Below, one piece after another: positions 35,321 through 44,498 of a DNA stretch of 64,000 nt. Positions within the stretch are counted from its first letter, which is position 1. The number at the start of each line of letters is the position of its first letter. The notes under the pieces were generated by a model. It ran no database searches and was not told where the DNA came from. It worked only from the letters and a program-made list of their open reading frames with translations. Where the stretch lies: NCBI RefSeq assembly GCF_036346875.1, contig NZ_CP107852.1, forward strand, positions 6,200,001 through 6,264,000. Direction: 5' to 3'. Origin of the DNA: Nocardia sp. NBC_00508. Lineage in GTDB: Bacteria > Actinomycetota > Actinomycetes > Mycobacteriales > Mycobacteriaceae. The translations under genes and the position numbers were made by a program.

Positions 35321-36882
35321 TCTCGCCCGGTGCGGGCGAGCATCTCCTCGGCCGACGACGGACCCCAGGTGCCCGCCTCGTACGGCTCCGGCTTGCCATC
35401 GGCGGCCCAGTGCTCGAGCACGGGGTCCAGGATGCGCCAGGACAATTCGACCTCCGCGTTGACCGGGAACAGCGACGGCACCCCGAGCAGCACGTCGAGG
35501 ATCAGGCGCTCGTACGCCTCGGGAGAGGACTCGGTGAACGCCTCGCCGTAGCTGAAGTCCATGTTGACATCGCGCACTTCCATACCGGAGCCCGGCACCT
35601 TCGAGCCGAACCGCGTGGTGATGCCCTCGTCCGGCTGCACCCGGATGACCAGCGCGTTCTGCCCGAGTTCCTCGGTCATGGTCTGGTCGAACGGCAGGTG
35701 CGGCGCCCGCTTGAAGATCACCGCGATCTCGGTCACCCTGCGCCCCAATCGTTTTCCGGTGCGCAGGAAGAACGGGACGCCCGCCCAGCGGCGGGTGTCG
35801 ACCTCCAGACTGATCGCGGCATAGGTCTCGGTCCGCGAATTCGGATCGAACCCTTCCTCGTCCAGCAGGCCGACCACGTGCTCGCTGCCCTGCCAGCCCT
35901 CCGCGTACTGTCCACGCGCGGTGGTCTCGTCCAGCGGTTCGAGGAGCTTGGTCGCCGAGAGCACCTTGATCTTCTCGGTCTGCAGTTGCTTGGGCTCGAA
36001 GCTGATCGGCTCCTCCATGGCGGTGAGCGCCAGCAGTTGCAGCAGGTGATTCTGGATCACGTCACGCGCGGCCCCGATGCCGTCGTAATAGCCGGCGCGA
36101 CCGCCCAATCCGATGTCCTCGGCCATGGTGATCTGCACGTGGTCGACGAAATTCGCGTTCCAGATCGGCTCGTACAACTGGTTGGCGAAGCGCAGCGCCA
36201 AGATGTTCTGCACCGTCTCCTTACCCAGGTAGTGGTCGATGCGGAACACCGTCTCCTCCGGGAACACCCGGTTGACCAGTTCGTTGAGCTCTTGGGCGCT
36301 CTCCAGGTCGTGCCCGAACGGCTTCTCGATCACCACTCGGCGCCACGGCCTGCGTCCCGCTTCGTCGAGGCCCTTGGTCTGGGCCAAGCCGTGCCCGGAG
36401 AGCTGATCGAGCACGACGGGGAACGTCTTCGGCGGGATCGACAGGTAGAAGGCGTGATTGCCGCCGGTGCCGCGCTCCTTGTCCAGGGTGGCCAGGGTGT
36501 CGGCGAGCCGGTCGAACGCCGCGTCGTCGTTGAAGGTGCCCTGGACGAATCGGATGCCTTCCGCGAGTTGGTCCCAGACCTCCTGGCGGAACGGGGTGCG
36601 CGAGTGCGTCTTCACCGCGTCGAGGACGACGGCGGCGAAGTCCTCATCCGCGTAGTCGCGGCGGGCGAAGCCGACCAAGCCGAAAGCCGCGGGCAGCAGC
36701 CCCCGGTTCGCCAAGTCGTAGATGGCCGGCATCAGCTTCTTCCGGGACAGGTCACCAGTGACCCCGAAGATCACCATGCTGCACGGTCCCGCGATGCGCG
36801 GAAGCCGTTTGTCCCGTTTGTCGCGCAGCGGGCTCTGCCAATCGTTGGCGGCTGGTCGACCCGTCGACGCTGTACCGGCCAT
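35305..36882 (-). CDS. zwf: Glucose-6-phosphate 1-dehydrogenase
   Basis: This 525-residue enzyme opens the oxidative pentose phosphate pathway. The cofactor loop is VTGDLSRKKLMPA, the active-site signature is RIDHYLGKETVQNI with the catalytic His region, and EKPFGHDLESA precedes it. The C-terminal beta+alpha domain is complete. The N-terminal ~35 residues before the Rossmann fold are polar. It follows tal after 3 nt and overlaps opcA. Confidence 0.96.
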   Translation of the reverse strand: MAGTASTGRPAANDWQSPLRDKRDKRLPRIAGPCSMVIFGVTGDLSRKKLMPAIYDLANRGLLPAAFGLVGFARRDYADEDFAAVVLDAVKTHSRTPFRQEVWDQLAEGIRFVQGTFNDDAAFDRLADTLATLDKERGTGGNHAFYLSIPPKTFPVVLDQLSGHGLAQTKGLDEAGRRPWRRVVIEKPFGHDLESAQELNELVNRVFPEETVFRIDHYLGKETVQNILALRFANQLYEPIWNANFVDHVQITMAEDIGLGGRAGYYDGIGAARDVIQNHLLQLLALTAMEEPISFEPKQLQTEKIKVLSATKLLEPLDETTARGQYAEGWQGSEHVVGLLDEEGFDPNSRTETYAAISLEVDTRRWAGVPFFLRTGKRLGRRVTEIAVIFKRAPHLPFDQTMTEELGQNALVIRVQPDEGITTRFGSKVPGSGMEVRDVNMDFSYGEAFTESSPEAYERLILDVLLGVPSLFPVNAEVELSWRILDPVLEHWAADGKPEPYEAGTWGPSSAEEMLARTGREWRRP

Positions 36883-36885
36883 CGG

Positions 36886-38031
36886 TCAGCTGTTCCCGGA
36901 GGCGGAAGCGCCGGCCGACCTCAACTCCTCGGCCGTGGCCGACAGCAACTCCTCCCAGGACTTCTCGAACTTGTCCACGCCTTCGCGCTCGAGCACCTCG
37001 AACACGTCGTCGAGGTCGACGCCGACGGCGGTCAGCTGGTCGAAGACGCCCTTGGCCGCCGCGGCCGTGCCGCTGACCACGTCGCCGCGGATCTCGCCGT
37101 GATCGGCGACCGCCTCGAGGGTCTTCTCCGGCAGGGTGTTCACCGTGTTCGGCGCCACCAGCTCGGTGACGTACATCGTGTCGGAGTAGTCCGGGTTCTT
37201 CACGCCGGTCGACGCCCACAGCGGCCGTTGCCGATTCGCGCCCGAGGCGGCCAAGGTCGTGTAGGTGGAGGTGTGCTTGCCACCGTCGAACACGTCCTGG
37301 TACTCGGCGTAGGCCAGGCGGGCGTTGGCGACACCGGCCTTCCCGCGCAGTGCGAGCGCCTCCTCGGTGCCGATCGCCTCCAGCCGCTTGTCGATCTCGG
37401 TGTCCACCCGGGACACGAAGAACGAAGCGACGGAATGGATCTTGGCCGGATCGTGCCCCGCGACCTTCGCCTTCTTCACGCCGTCCAGGTAGGCGCCCAT
37501 GACCGCGCGGTAGCGCTGCACCGAGAAGATCAGCGTGACGTTCACGCTGATGCCCTCGGCGATCACGGCGCTGATCGCGGGCAGGCCCTCCTCGGTGGCC
37601 GGGATCTTGATGAACAGGTTCGGCCGGTCGACGATCTTCCACAGCTCGACGGCCTGCGCGGCGGTCTTGTCCGCGTCGAACGCCAGGCGCGGATCGACCT
37701 CGATGGAGACCCGGCCGTCCACGCCGCCGGTCGCCTCGTAGACCGGAGCGAACACGTCGCAGGCCGCCCGGACGTCGTCGGTGGTGATGGTGCGGATCGC
37801 GGCATCGGCGTCGGCGCCTTGGGCGGCAAGTTCTTTCACCTGGCCGTCGTAGGCGTGGCCCTTGCTGAGCGCACCTTGGAAGATCGTCGGGTTGGTGGTG
37901 ACCCCGACGACGCTGCGGGTGGCGATCAGCTCGGCCAGGTTGCCGGACCGGATCCGGTCCCTGGACAGATCGTCGAGCCATACGGACACCCCCGCCGCCG
38001 ACAGGGCGGCGAGGTTTTCGTTCTGAGCCAT
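36886..38031 (-). CDS. tal: Transaldolase
   Basis: This 381-residue TIM-barrel enzyme is of the long actinobacterial type. It transfers a dihydroxyacetone unit using a Schiff-base Lys. Visible are GVSVWLDDLSRDRI, GVTTNPTIFQGAL, the Lys in IKIPATEEGLPAI, SVNVTLIFSVQRYRAVM and a late PLWASTGVKNP loop. It starts 5 nt downstream of tkt and runs into zwf. Confidence 0.95.
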   Translation of the reverse strand: MAQNENLAALSAAGVSVWLDDLSRDRIRSGNLAELIATRSVVGVTTNPTIFQGALSKGHAYDGQVKELAAQGADADAAIRTITTDDVRAACDVFAPVYEATGGVDGRVSIEVDPRLAFDADKTAAQAVELWKIVDRPNLFIKIPATEEGLPAISAVIAEGISVNVTLIFSVQRYRAVMGAYLDGVKKAKVAGHDPAKIHSVASFFVSRVDTEIDKRLEAIGTEEALALRGKAGVANARLAYAEYQDVFDGGKHTSTYTTLAASGANRQRPLWASTGVKNPDYSDTMYVTELVAPNTVNTLPEKTLEAVADHGEIRGDVVSGTAAAAKGVFDQLTAVGVDLDDVFEVLEREGVDKFEKSWEELLSATAEELRSAGASASGNS

Positions 38032-38036
38032 GAGCG

Positions 38037-40178
38037 CTATCCCTTCACGTTCTCGAGCGTGCGCTGCGCGGCGGCAACGACGGCTTCCGGAGTGAAGCCG
38101 AATTCGCGGAACAGGGTCTTGTGATCGGCGGAGGCGCCGAAGTGCTCGATCGACACGATCTCGCCCGCGTCACCGGCGAACCGGTGCCACGGCATCGCGA
38201 TACCGGCCTCGACGACGACGCGAGCGGTGACCGCGGGCGGGAGCACCTCGTCCCGGTAAGCCTTGTCCTGCGCGTCGAACCACTCCACGCACGGCATCGA
38301 CACCACGCGAGTGGCGATGCCCTGCTCCTCCAGCGTAGTGCGGGCGGCGACGGCGAGGTGGAGCTCCGAACCGGTGGCGATCAGGATCACCCGCGGGGTG
38401 CCGGTGGACGCCTCGGCCAGCACGTACCCGCCCTTCGACACGCCCTCGTAGCTGGTGCCTTCCACAATCGGCAGATCCTGGCGGGTCAGCGCCAGCCCGG
38501 ACGGGCCGTCCTGGTGCGGCGGCTCCGACACCGAGAAATGCGAGGTGTGCTCGCTGCTGTCGCGCTCGAGGATGGTGCGCCAGGCGTAGGTGGTCTCGTT
38601 GGCGTCGCCGGGACGGACCACGTTCAGGCCGGGGATGGCGCGCAGCGCGGCCAGGTGCTCGATCGGCTGATGCGTCGGGCCGTCCTCGCCGAGGCCGATG
38701 GAATCGTGGGTCCACACATAGATCGCGGGCACCCGCATCAGCGCGGCCAAGCGGACGGCGGGGCGCATGTAGTCGCTGAACACCAGGAAGGTGCCGCCGT
38801 AGGGGCGGGTGGGGCCGTGCAGCGCGATGCCGTTGAGGATCGCGCCCATCGCGTGCTCGCGGACACCGAAGTGCAGCGTGCGGCCGTACGGGTTGGCCTT
38901 CCACATGCCGGTCGAGATCGACTCCGGCCCGAAGCTGGGCTGGTCGGGCATGGTGGTGTTGTTGGACTCGGCCAGGTCGGCCGAACCGCCCCACAGCTCC
39001 GGCAACACCGAAGCCAGCGCGGCGAGCACCTTGCCGGACGCCTTGCGGGTGGCCATGCCCTTCGGATCCGGTTCGTAGGTGGGCAGATTCGCGGCCCAGT
39101 TCTCCGGCAGCCTACGCGCGGCGAGGCGGTCGAACAGCGCCTTGTTCTCCCGGTTGGCCGCGGCCCATGCGTCGAACGATTTCTGCCACTCCGCGTGCGC
39201 CTGCCTGCCGCGGTCGACGACCTTGCGGGTGTGCGCGATCACCGCCGGGTCGACCTGGAAGCTCTGCTCGGGGTCGAAGCCGAGCACCTTCTTGGTGGCG
39301 GCGACCTCGTCGGCGCCCAGTGCGGCGCCGTGGGCGGAGCCGGTGTTCATCTTGCTGGGCGCCGGGTAGCCGATGATGGTGCGCAGCACGATGATCGAGG
39401 GCTTCTCGGTCTCGGCCTTGGCGGAGGCGAGCGCGGCCTCGATGGCGACGACGTCCTCGCCGCCCTCGACCACCTGCACGTGCCAGCCGTAGGCCGCGTA
39501 GCGCTCGGCGACGTCCTCGGTGAAGGCGATGGTGGTGTCGTCCTCGATGGAGATCTTGTTGTCGTCGTAGACCACGACGAGGTTGCCCAGCTGCTGGGTG
39601 CCCGCGAGCGACGACGCCTCGGAGGTGACGCCCTCTTCCAGGTCACCGTCGGAGGCGACCACGTAGATGAAGTGGTCGAACGGGCTCGTGCCCGGCGCGG
39701 CGTCCGGGTCGAACAGACCGCGCTCGCGCCGCGCCGCCATCGCCATGCCGACCGCCGAGGCCAGGCCCTGGCCGAGCGGGCCGGTGGTGATCTCGACGCC
39801 GTCGGTGTGGCGGAACTCCGGGTGGCCCGGGGTGAGCGAGCCCCACTTGCGCAGGTTCTCCAGGTCATCCAGTTCCAGGCCGAAACCCGCCAGATACAGC
39901 TGGATGTACTGGGTGAGGCTGGAGTGGCCGCACGACAGCACGAACCGGTCCCGGCCGACCCAGCTGGGATCGCTCGGGTCGATACGCATGGCGCGCTGGT
40001 AGAGCGTGTACGCCAGCGGCGCCAGGCTCATCGCGGTACCGGGGTGACCGTTTCCGGTGTTCTGCACCGCGTCGGCGGCGAGGACCCGAACGGTGTCGAC
40101 AGCCTTGGTGTCCAGATCCGTCCAGTCGTCCGGGTGGTTCGGCTGAGTGAGGGCGCGGATGTCGTCTGTGATCGACAC
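38037..40178 (-). CDS. tkt: Transketolase
   Basis: This 713-residue thiamine-diphosphate enzyme heads the pentose phosphate operon. The N-terminal PP domain has GHPGTAMSLAPLAYTLY and the SDGDLEEGVTSEASSLAG metal/TPP motif. The pyrimidine domain has REHAMGAILNGIALHG with the catalytic Glu, and THDSIGLGEDGPTHQPIEH follows. The C-terminal domain ends with HFGASADHKTLFREFG. The GTG start is preceded by AGGAGA. Upstream lies a long non-coding spacer shared with the divergent ctaB. Confidence 0.97.
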   Translation of the reverse strand: MSITDDIRALTQPNHPDDWTDLDTKAVDTVRVLAADAVQNTGNGHPGTAMSLAPLAYTLYQRAMRIDPSDPSWVGRDRFVLSCGHSSLTQYIQLYLAGFGLELDDLENLRKWGSLTPGHPEFRHTDGVEITTGPLGQGLASAVGMAMAARRERGLFDPDAAPGTSPFDHFIYVVASDGDLEEGVTSEASSLAGTQQLGNLVVVYDDNKISIEDDTTIAFTEDVAERYAAYGWHVQVVEGGEDVVAIEAALASAKAETEKPSIIVLRTIIGYPAPSKMNTGSAHGAALGADEVAATKKVLGFDPEQSFQVDPAVIAHTRKVVDRGRQAHAEWQKSFDAWAAANRENKALFDRLAARRLPENWAANLPTYEPDPKGMATRKASGKVLAALASVLPELWGGSADLAESNNTTMPDQPSFGPESISTGMWKANPYGRTLHFGVREHAMGAILNGIALHGPTRPYGGTFLVFSDYMRPAVRLAALMRVPAIYVWTHDSIGLGEDGPTHQPIEHLAALRAIPGLNVVRPGDANETTYAWRTILERDSSEHTSHFSVSEPPHQDGPSGLALTRQDLPIVEGTSYEGVSKGGYVLAEASTGTPRVILIATGSELHLAVAARTTLEEQGIATRVVSMPCVEWFDAQDKAYRDEVLPPAVTARVVVEAGIAMPWHRFAGDAGEIVSIEHFGASADHKTLFREFGFTPEAVVAAAQRTLENVKG

Positions 40179-40338
40179 GACCGAGGTTCTCCTGACATTG
40201 GTTCGTCGACGGCGGGTGGGTTTCTGACGGCGATGATCGCGCGGCAGCTACGGCGTGCATACCGGTTTACCCAACTACCCTAGATGTGCCCGGTGACCGG
40301 CACAGCAGTAACCCTGTGTTGTTTTGCCATGCTGTTCT

Positions 40339-40379
40339 GCGGCGCCTGCGGCGCTGCGTATTCGCGCCCACGTTGCGGC
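40339..40379. repeat. Dispersed hairpin repeat, copy 1
   Basis: It contains GCGCC-TGC-GGCGC, which can fold, followed by GCTGCGTATTCGCGCCCACG and TTGCGGC. The reverse complement of the 8631-8672 unit has the same arrangement (TTGTTTTGCC, GCGCCTGCGGC, GGCGTGTTCGCGG), so these are one repeat family in opposite orientation. Confidence 0.5.
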
Positions 40380-40576
40380 TCGTGCCGGAGCAGCCGAGGT
40401 TCGGGATCACGTCACACACGCTTCGCCCCTCGGACGCGGGCTGGGCCGCGAACGGTGACCCGCTGTCTCGCACCCGGCGGCCTGGCGTGCGTTGACCGAG
40501 CAAGCGCGCGGGAGCCTCGGCGTGAGTGGCCGGAAACGCTGCTGCGGGGACGCGTCCGTGCCGCGCCGCGCCGCGT

Positions 40577-40603
40577 GCTGCGTATTCGCGCCCACTTTGC
40601 GGC
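40577..40603. repeat. Dispersed hairpin repeat, partial copy 2
   Basis: This 27-nt segment matches 40353-40379 at 26 of 27 positions (one G to T change). The hairpin block before it is degraded into a run of CCGCG units. Confidence 0.5.
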
Positions 40604-41126
40604 CCCTTCCGAGCATGCAGGATTTGCGACTCGCATCGGAAGTGCTCGTTGCATCCGGATGTAAGCCGCATGAACGGGACTCGTAAGACTCGCATCGGCG
40701 CTGGGCGTGTCGGTCGAGCGTCCGCATCGCCCTCCAGTTGGCGACTGCACGGCCTCCGGCTGAGAGCGGACGGTCCGGTGGGACGCTGTGTCCGAGGCAC
40801 ACCGCCGCATGCGCTCACCGGGGCAGCGGAGAGCCGCGAGGGCCTCGCCCCGGTCGCACAGTCCGATGAGTGCGACCACTCGAATGCGGACGGTTGGAGC
40901 GCTCGGAATGGCCGGTCTGATCCGTCACATTCCGGTGCCGTTGCGCGGGGGCGCGGAGAAGGCCGGGGGCGGCAGGGGTCTACCATCCTGTGTAGTAGTA
41001 ATCGCGCCGTACCGGTCGGAGAGGGCGCCGGGGCGGACGAGGGATCCGGTACTGGCACATCTGTACCAGCGGGACGAGCGCTGCTGGTCCATGCCGGATG
41101 CGATGCACAGCGTGCGAGGAGAGACA

Positions 41127-42116
41127 GTGCGGATTGGGCAACAGCCGGGTGGCGATGGTGCGCACGGCTCCTCCGCGACGGCGCTGGCCGACCGGTTCAC
41201 TGGTTCCGGCCTGCCGTCCCGGCTGCTGCGGCGAGTACTGTCCTACGTCGCGCTGACCAAGCCGAGGGTGATCGAGCTGCTGCTCGTCGCCACCATCCCG
41301 ACAATGTTGCTCGCCGACCGCGGCACCGTCGACATCCGCCTGATCCTCGCCACGTTGTTCGGCGGCTGGATGGGCGCGGCGAGCGCGAACACGCTCAACT
41401 GTGTCGCCGACGCCGACATCGACAAGATGATGAAGCGCACCGCCAAGCGTCCGCTGGCCCGGGAGGCGGTGCCGACCAGGAACGCCTTCGTCTTCGGCGT
41501 GGTACTCGGCGCGGGCTCGTTCGCCTGGCTGTGGTGGCAGGCGAACCTGCTCAGCGGCCTGCTCGTCGTCGCGACGATCCTGTTCTACGTCTTCGTGTAC
41601 ACGCTGGGCCTCAAGCGCCGCACCTCGCAGAACGTGGTGTGGGGCGGCGCGGCGGGGTGCATGCCCGCGCTGGTCGGCTGGTCGGCGGTGACCGGGGGCA
41701 TCGGCTGGCCCGCCGTCGCCCTGTTCGGGGTGATCTTCTTCTGGACGCCGCCACACACCTGGGCGCTGGCCATGCGCTACAAGGAGGACTACCGTGCGGC
41801 CGGCGTGCCGATGCTGCCGGTGGTGGCCACCGAGCAGACCGTCACCCGGCAGATCGTCATCTACACCTGGCTGACCGTGCTCACCACGCTCGCCCTCGTG
41901 CCGGCGACCGGCGTCATCTACGCGGCCGTCGCGCTGGTGGCCGGAGCGTGGTTCCTGCTCATGGCCCACCAGCTGTACGCGGGCGTGCGGCGCGGCGAAT
42001 CGGTGAAGCCGCTGCGGCTGTTCCTGCAGTCGAACAACTATCTGGCCGTGGTGTTCTGCGGCCTCGCGGTGGACTCGGTGCTCGGCTGGGACACCATCGG
42101 CAGCTTCTTCAGCTGA
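41127..42116 (+). CDS. ctaB: Protoheme IX farnesyltransferase (heme O synthase)
   Basis: This 329-residue UbiA-family membrane enzyme adds a farnesyl chain to heme b to make heme O for cytochrome oxidase. Seven to nine helices are evident. The prenyl-diphosphate/Mg motif NCVADADIDKMMKRT (an NxxxDxxxD) is near residue 90, and the YKEDYRAAGVPMLPV loop is typical. GTG 41127 is chosen for its GAGGAGA ribosome-binding site; ATG 41103 is possible. Its 3' end overlaps the convergent monooxygenase gene by 8 nt. CtaA, the next enzyme, is encoded at 59664-60638. Confidence 0.94.
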   Translation: MRIGQQPGGDGAHGSSATALADRFTGSGLPSRLLRRVLSYVALTKPRVIELLLVATIPTMLLADRGTVDIRLILATLFGGWMGAASANTLNCVADADIDKMMKRTAKRPLAREAVPTRNAFVFGVVLGAGSFAWLWWQANLLSGLLVVATILFYVFVYTLGLKRRTSQNVVWGGAAGCMPALVGWSAVTGGIGWPAVALFGVIFFWTPPHTWALAMRYKEDYRAAGVPMLPVVATEQTVTRQIVIYTWLTVLTTLALVPATGVIYAAVALVAGAWFLLMAHQLYAGVRRGESVKPLRLFLQSNNYLAVVFCGLAVDSVLGWDTIGSFFS

Positions 42117-43530
42117 TTTCGCCCACATAGCCGTCCGGCCGGACCCGGACCAGCGTGCCCTCGGTCGCGGCGTAGGCGGCGTGTGCGTGGCCGTCGATAT
42201 CCACCACATATGGTCCCGCCACCGCCGCTCCCGGGCGGACCACCGCGTACGCGGGTGCACCCGGCTCGAGCTCGGCGGGAGCGCCGAACGACAACAGTGT
42301 CGCGTGTGGCCCGCGGAACAGGTCGAACAGCCGTACCGGTCGTCCCGCATCGTCCTTCAAGGGCGCGTCCGGCGCGCGGTCGCCGACGGCCAGCGCCGCG
42401 CGCACGGCAGGGTCGCGGTAGCTGATGTCCAACTGCTGGGTCTCCGGTCCGCGCTGCATCGCGTCCTCGTCGCCGTCGACCAGCTTGTCCAGTAGTTCGG
42501 AACTCATCCCGAGCACCCGGGCGGCCACCGTCCTGCGCTCGGCTTCGTAGCTGTCCAGAACGGCGTCGTCACCGGCGAGGGCGGCGGCCAGCTTCCAGCC
42601 GAGGTTGTACGCGTCCTGGATGCCGGTGTTCATGCCCTGGCCGCCGGTGGGCGGGTGCACGTGCGCGGCGTCACCGGCGAGGAAGACCCGGCCGTCGCGG
42701 AACCGTTGCGCGAGGCGGACATTCGGCCGCCACACCGTCACCCAGGTGAGGTCGGTGAGCACGACGTCGTCGCGCCCGCAGTAGCGGTCCGCGTACTCCT
42801 GCAGCAGTTCGAGGCTCGGCTGCGCGTCGCCGGTCAGCGGCGCGGCGAACTGGAACTGACCTCCACTGGGCAACGGGGACAACGCGATTCCCTCCATCGG
42901 CCGGTCGGCGGCGGCGAACCAGTATCCGTACTCGTGGTCGAGCGCGTCGGCGCGCACGTCGCCGAGCAACATCCGGATCGACTCGTCGGTACTACCCTCG
43001 AACGGGATGCCCAAGGTCTTGCGCACGGTGCTCTTGCCGCCGTCCGCGCCGACCAGGTAGGCGGCTCGCACCCGCTCGCGCGTGCCGTCGCGTTCCAGGG
43101 TCGCGGTGACGCCGTCGCCGTCCTGCGTGACATCGACCAGCGCGGTGCCGAGTTCCACGTGCACGCCGAACTCGGTGAGCCGATCGCGCAGGATGGCCTC
43201 GGTCCCGGACTGGCCGAGCACCCACAGGTTCGGGTAGGGGATGGCGGGGGTCGGCTCGACCGGCTCGGCCATCCTGCGCTCGGTGACGAACTCGCCGTCG
43301 AGGTGGACGCGCATCACCGGGGTCGGCATCCCCGCCGCGTGCACCGCGTCCAGGACCCCCAGGTCGTCGAAGACCTCCAGGGTGCGTGGCTGGATGCCGT
43401 CGCCGCGGGAGCCTGCGAAGAACGACGCCGCTCGGTCGACGATCCGCACGGGGATACCCCGGCGGGCGAGGTCGAGAGCGAGGGTGAGGCCGGTGGGGCC
43501 TGCGCCCGCGACGAGAACGAGCTGTGACAC
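42109..43530 (-). CDS. FAD-dependent aromatic-type monooxygenase
   Basis: This 473-residue class A flavin monooxygenase has the FAD-binding GAGPTG loop at the N-terminus, the DG motif in VGADGGKSTVR, and GRVFLAGDAAHVHPPTGGQGMNTGIQDAYNLGWKLA for ribityl binding. A C-terminal thioredoxin-like domain (about 385-473) is present. The architecture is that of PheA/TfdB and polyketide or rifamycin-type hydroxylases. GTG start with an AGGAGT site. A long palindrome and a divergent TetR gene sit directly upstream, so it is probably induced when the TetR ligand, perhaps its substrate, is present. Confidence 0.88.
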   Translation of the reverse strand: MSQLVLVAGAGPTGLTLALDLARRGIPVRIVDRAASFFAGSRGDGIQPRTLEVFDDLGVLDAVHAAGMPTPVMRVHLDGEFVTERRMAEPVEPTPAIPYPNLWVLGQSGTEAILRDRLTEFGVHVELGTALVDVTQDGDGVTATLERDGTRERVRAAYLVGADGGKSTVRKTLGIPFEGSTDESIRMLLGDVRADALDHEYGYWFAAADRPMEGIALSPLPSGGQFQFAAPLTGDAQPSLELLQEYADRYCGRDDVVLTDLTWVTVWRPNVRLAQRFRDGRVFLAGDAAHVHPPTGGQGMNTGIQDAYNLGWKLAAALAGDDAVLDSYEAERRTVAARVLGMSSELLDKLVDGDEDAMQRGPETQQLDISYRDPAVRAALAVGDRAPDAPLKDDAGRPVRLFDLFRGPHATLLSFGAPAELEPGAPAYAVVRPGAAVAGPYVVDIDGHAHAAYAATEGTLVRVRPDGYVGEIS

Positions 43531-43542
43531 GACTACTCCTAG

Positions 43543-43571
43543 TGAATTTATATTCAGTGAATGTAAATTCA
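43543..43571. promoter_or_regulatory. 29-bp near-perfect palindrome, TetR operator
   Basis: The sequence from TGAATTTA (43543) to TAAATTCA (43571) is an almost perfect palindrome. TGAATTTA pairs with TAAATTCA at the ends and ATTCA with TGAAT in the middle, with one mismatched pair near the centre of each half. It is AT-rich against its surroundings, sits 12 bp before the monooxygenase start and 42 bp before the TetR start, and overlaps the expected promoters. Confidence 0.8.
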
Positions 43572-43613
43572 GTGTGGTGGGTTGGTACCTTCCCTGTCAA
43601 GGAGGTGAGGTGG

Positions 43614-44228
43614 ATGTCATTGAGTCGCAAGGAGAAGTCGGCCGAAACCGAACAGGCATTGAAGGCCGCGGCGCTGCGGTTGTTCGCCGAGCGCGGCTAC
43701 CTGAACACCAAGATCGCCGACATCACGACGGCCGCGGGCCGGGCGGCCGGATCGTTCTACAACCACTTCGCGAGCAGGGAAGAATTGCTCCAGGCGCTGC
43801 TGAACGATCTGGCCGCCGCGGGAGACGAGCGCGCGGAAGGACCCGAACACAACCCGGATTTCAGCGACCCGGAGGCTGTGCGCTACCACGTCGCCGGGTA
43901 TTGGACCTTCGCGCGGGAACACGCGGCGGTGCTGCGCGCGGTGAATCAGGCGGCGTTGGTCAACGACGAATTCGCGCGCATGGTGGCAGGCTTCGCCATC
44001 CAGCAGCGCGCCGACATCGCCGACCACGTGGCCGGCTTCGCCGACAAGGGATTACAGCTGCCGAGCACCCCCGACGCCAGTCTGGCGATGATGTTCCTGC
44101 TTACCCAGAGCCTGCTGGTCGCGGTCGAGGACGGCACGGTCGCGCTCACCGACGAACAGGCGGTGGATGGCCTGACCCGCTTCGTGTACCGCGGGCTGAC
44201 CGGGCGGGATATCGCGGCACCCGATTGA
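43614..44228 (+). CDS. TetR family transcriptional regulator
   Basis: This 204-residue regulator has the N-terminal helix-turn-helix TKIADITTAAGRAAGSFYNHFASREEL and an all-helical ligand domain. ATG 43614 is chosen because a full Shine-Dalgarno sequence, AAGGAGGTGA, ends 5 nt upstream. This is the strongest in the window and contrasts with the leaderless genes nearby. It diverges from the flavin monooxygenase across the 29-bp palindrome and is inferred to repress both. Confidence 0.92.
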   Translation: MSLSRKEKSAETEQALKAAALRLFAERGYLNTKIADITTAAGRAAGSFYNHFASREELLQALLNDLAAAGDERAEGPEHNPDFSDPEAVRYHVAGYWTFAREHAAVLRAVNQAALVNDEFARMVAGFAIQQRADIADHVAGFADKGLQLPSTPDASLAMMFLLTQSLLVAVEDGTVALTDEQAVDGLTRFVYRGLTGRDIAAPD

Positions 44229-44498
44229 GCGTCGCCGATCACCGGCGCGCCACACGTCCGACCTCGACCACACCCGGCGGAGGAACTGGCGACTCCAAAG
44301 GTCGGGCTCGACAACGGCAGAGTCGAGGTCTGGAGATTTCGGTGCCTGCGCACCTCACCGAGCGACTGCGCCGCGTCGACAACCGAGTTATGCCTACTGC
44401 CGTACAGCATCCAGCCGCGATTCGCGATCCCTCTCGGTGGTGCGCTGCCGAAGAAACCCTGACGGCGGGCCGCCCGTCGAGCCGCCCACCGCTCGGAT

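Larger units (their letters stand above)
40179..41126. other. Long divergent spacer between tkt and ctaB with dispersed repeats
   Basis: About 950 nt without a credible gene: frames here are Arg/Ala/Cys-rich and lack family features. It contains two near-identical 27-nt segments (40353-40379, 40577-40603). One of these adjoins a hairpin-forming block related to the ribE-ribBA spacer repeats. Promoters for tkt and ctaB must lie at its ends, but I could not fix them. Confidence 0.5.

Noticed and set aside
35410..38124. 904-codon plus-strand frame across zwf and tal
   Set aside because: It is antisense to two well-conserved enzymes and has no recognisable protein features.
40284..41126. Several open frames of 60-150 codons in the tkt-ctaB spacer
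   Set aside because: They are Arg/Cys/Ala-rich, cross the repeat copies in different frames, and show no start signals or family motifs.
42109..43530. Rifampicin monooxygenase (rox) as a precise name
   Set aside because: The fold and motifs fit, but diagnostic similarity to Rox cannot be established from sequence reading alone; many PheA/TfdB-type enzymes share it.
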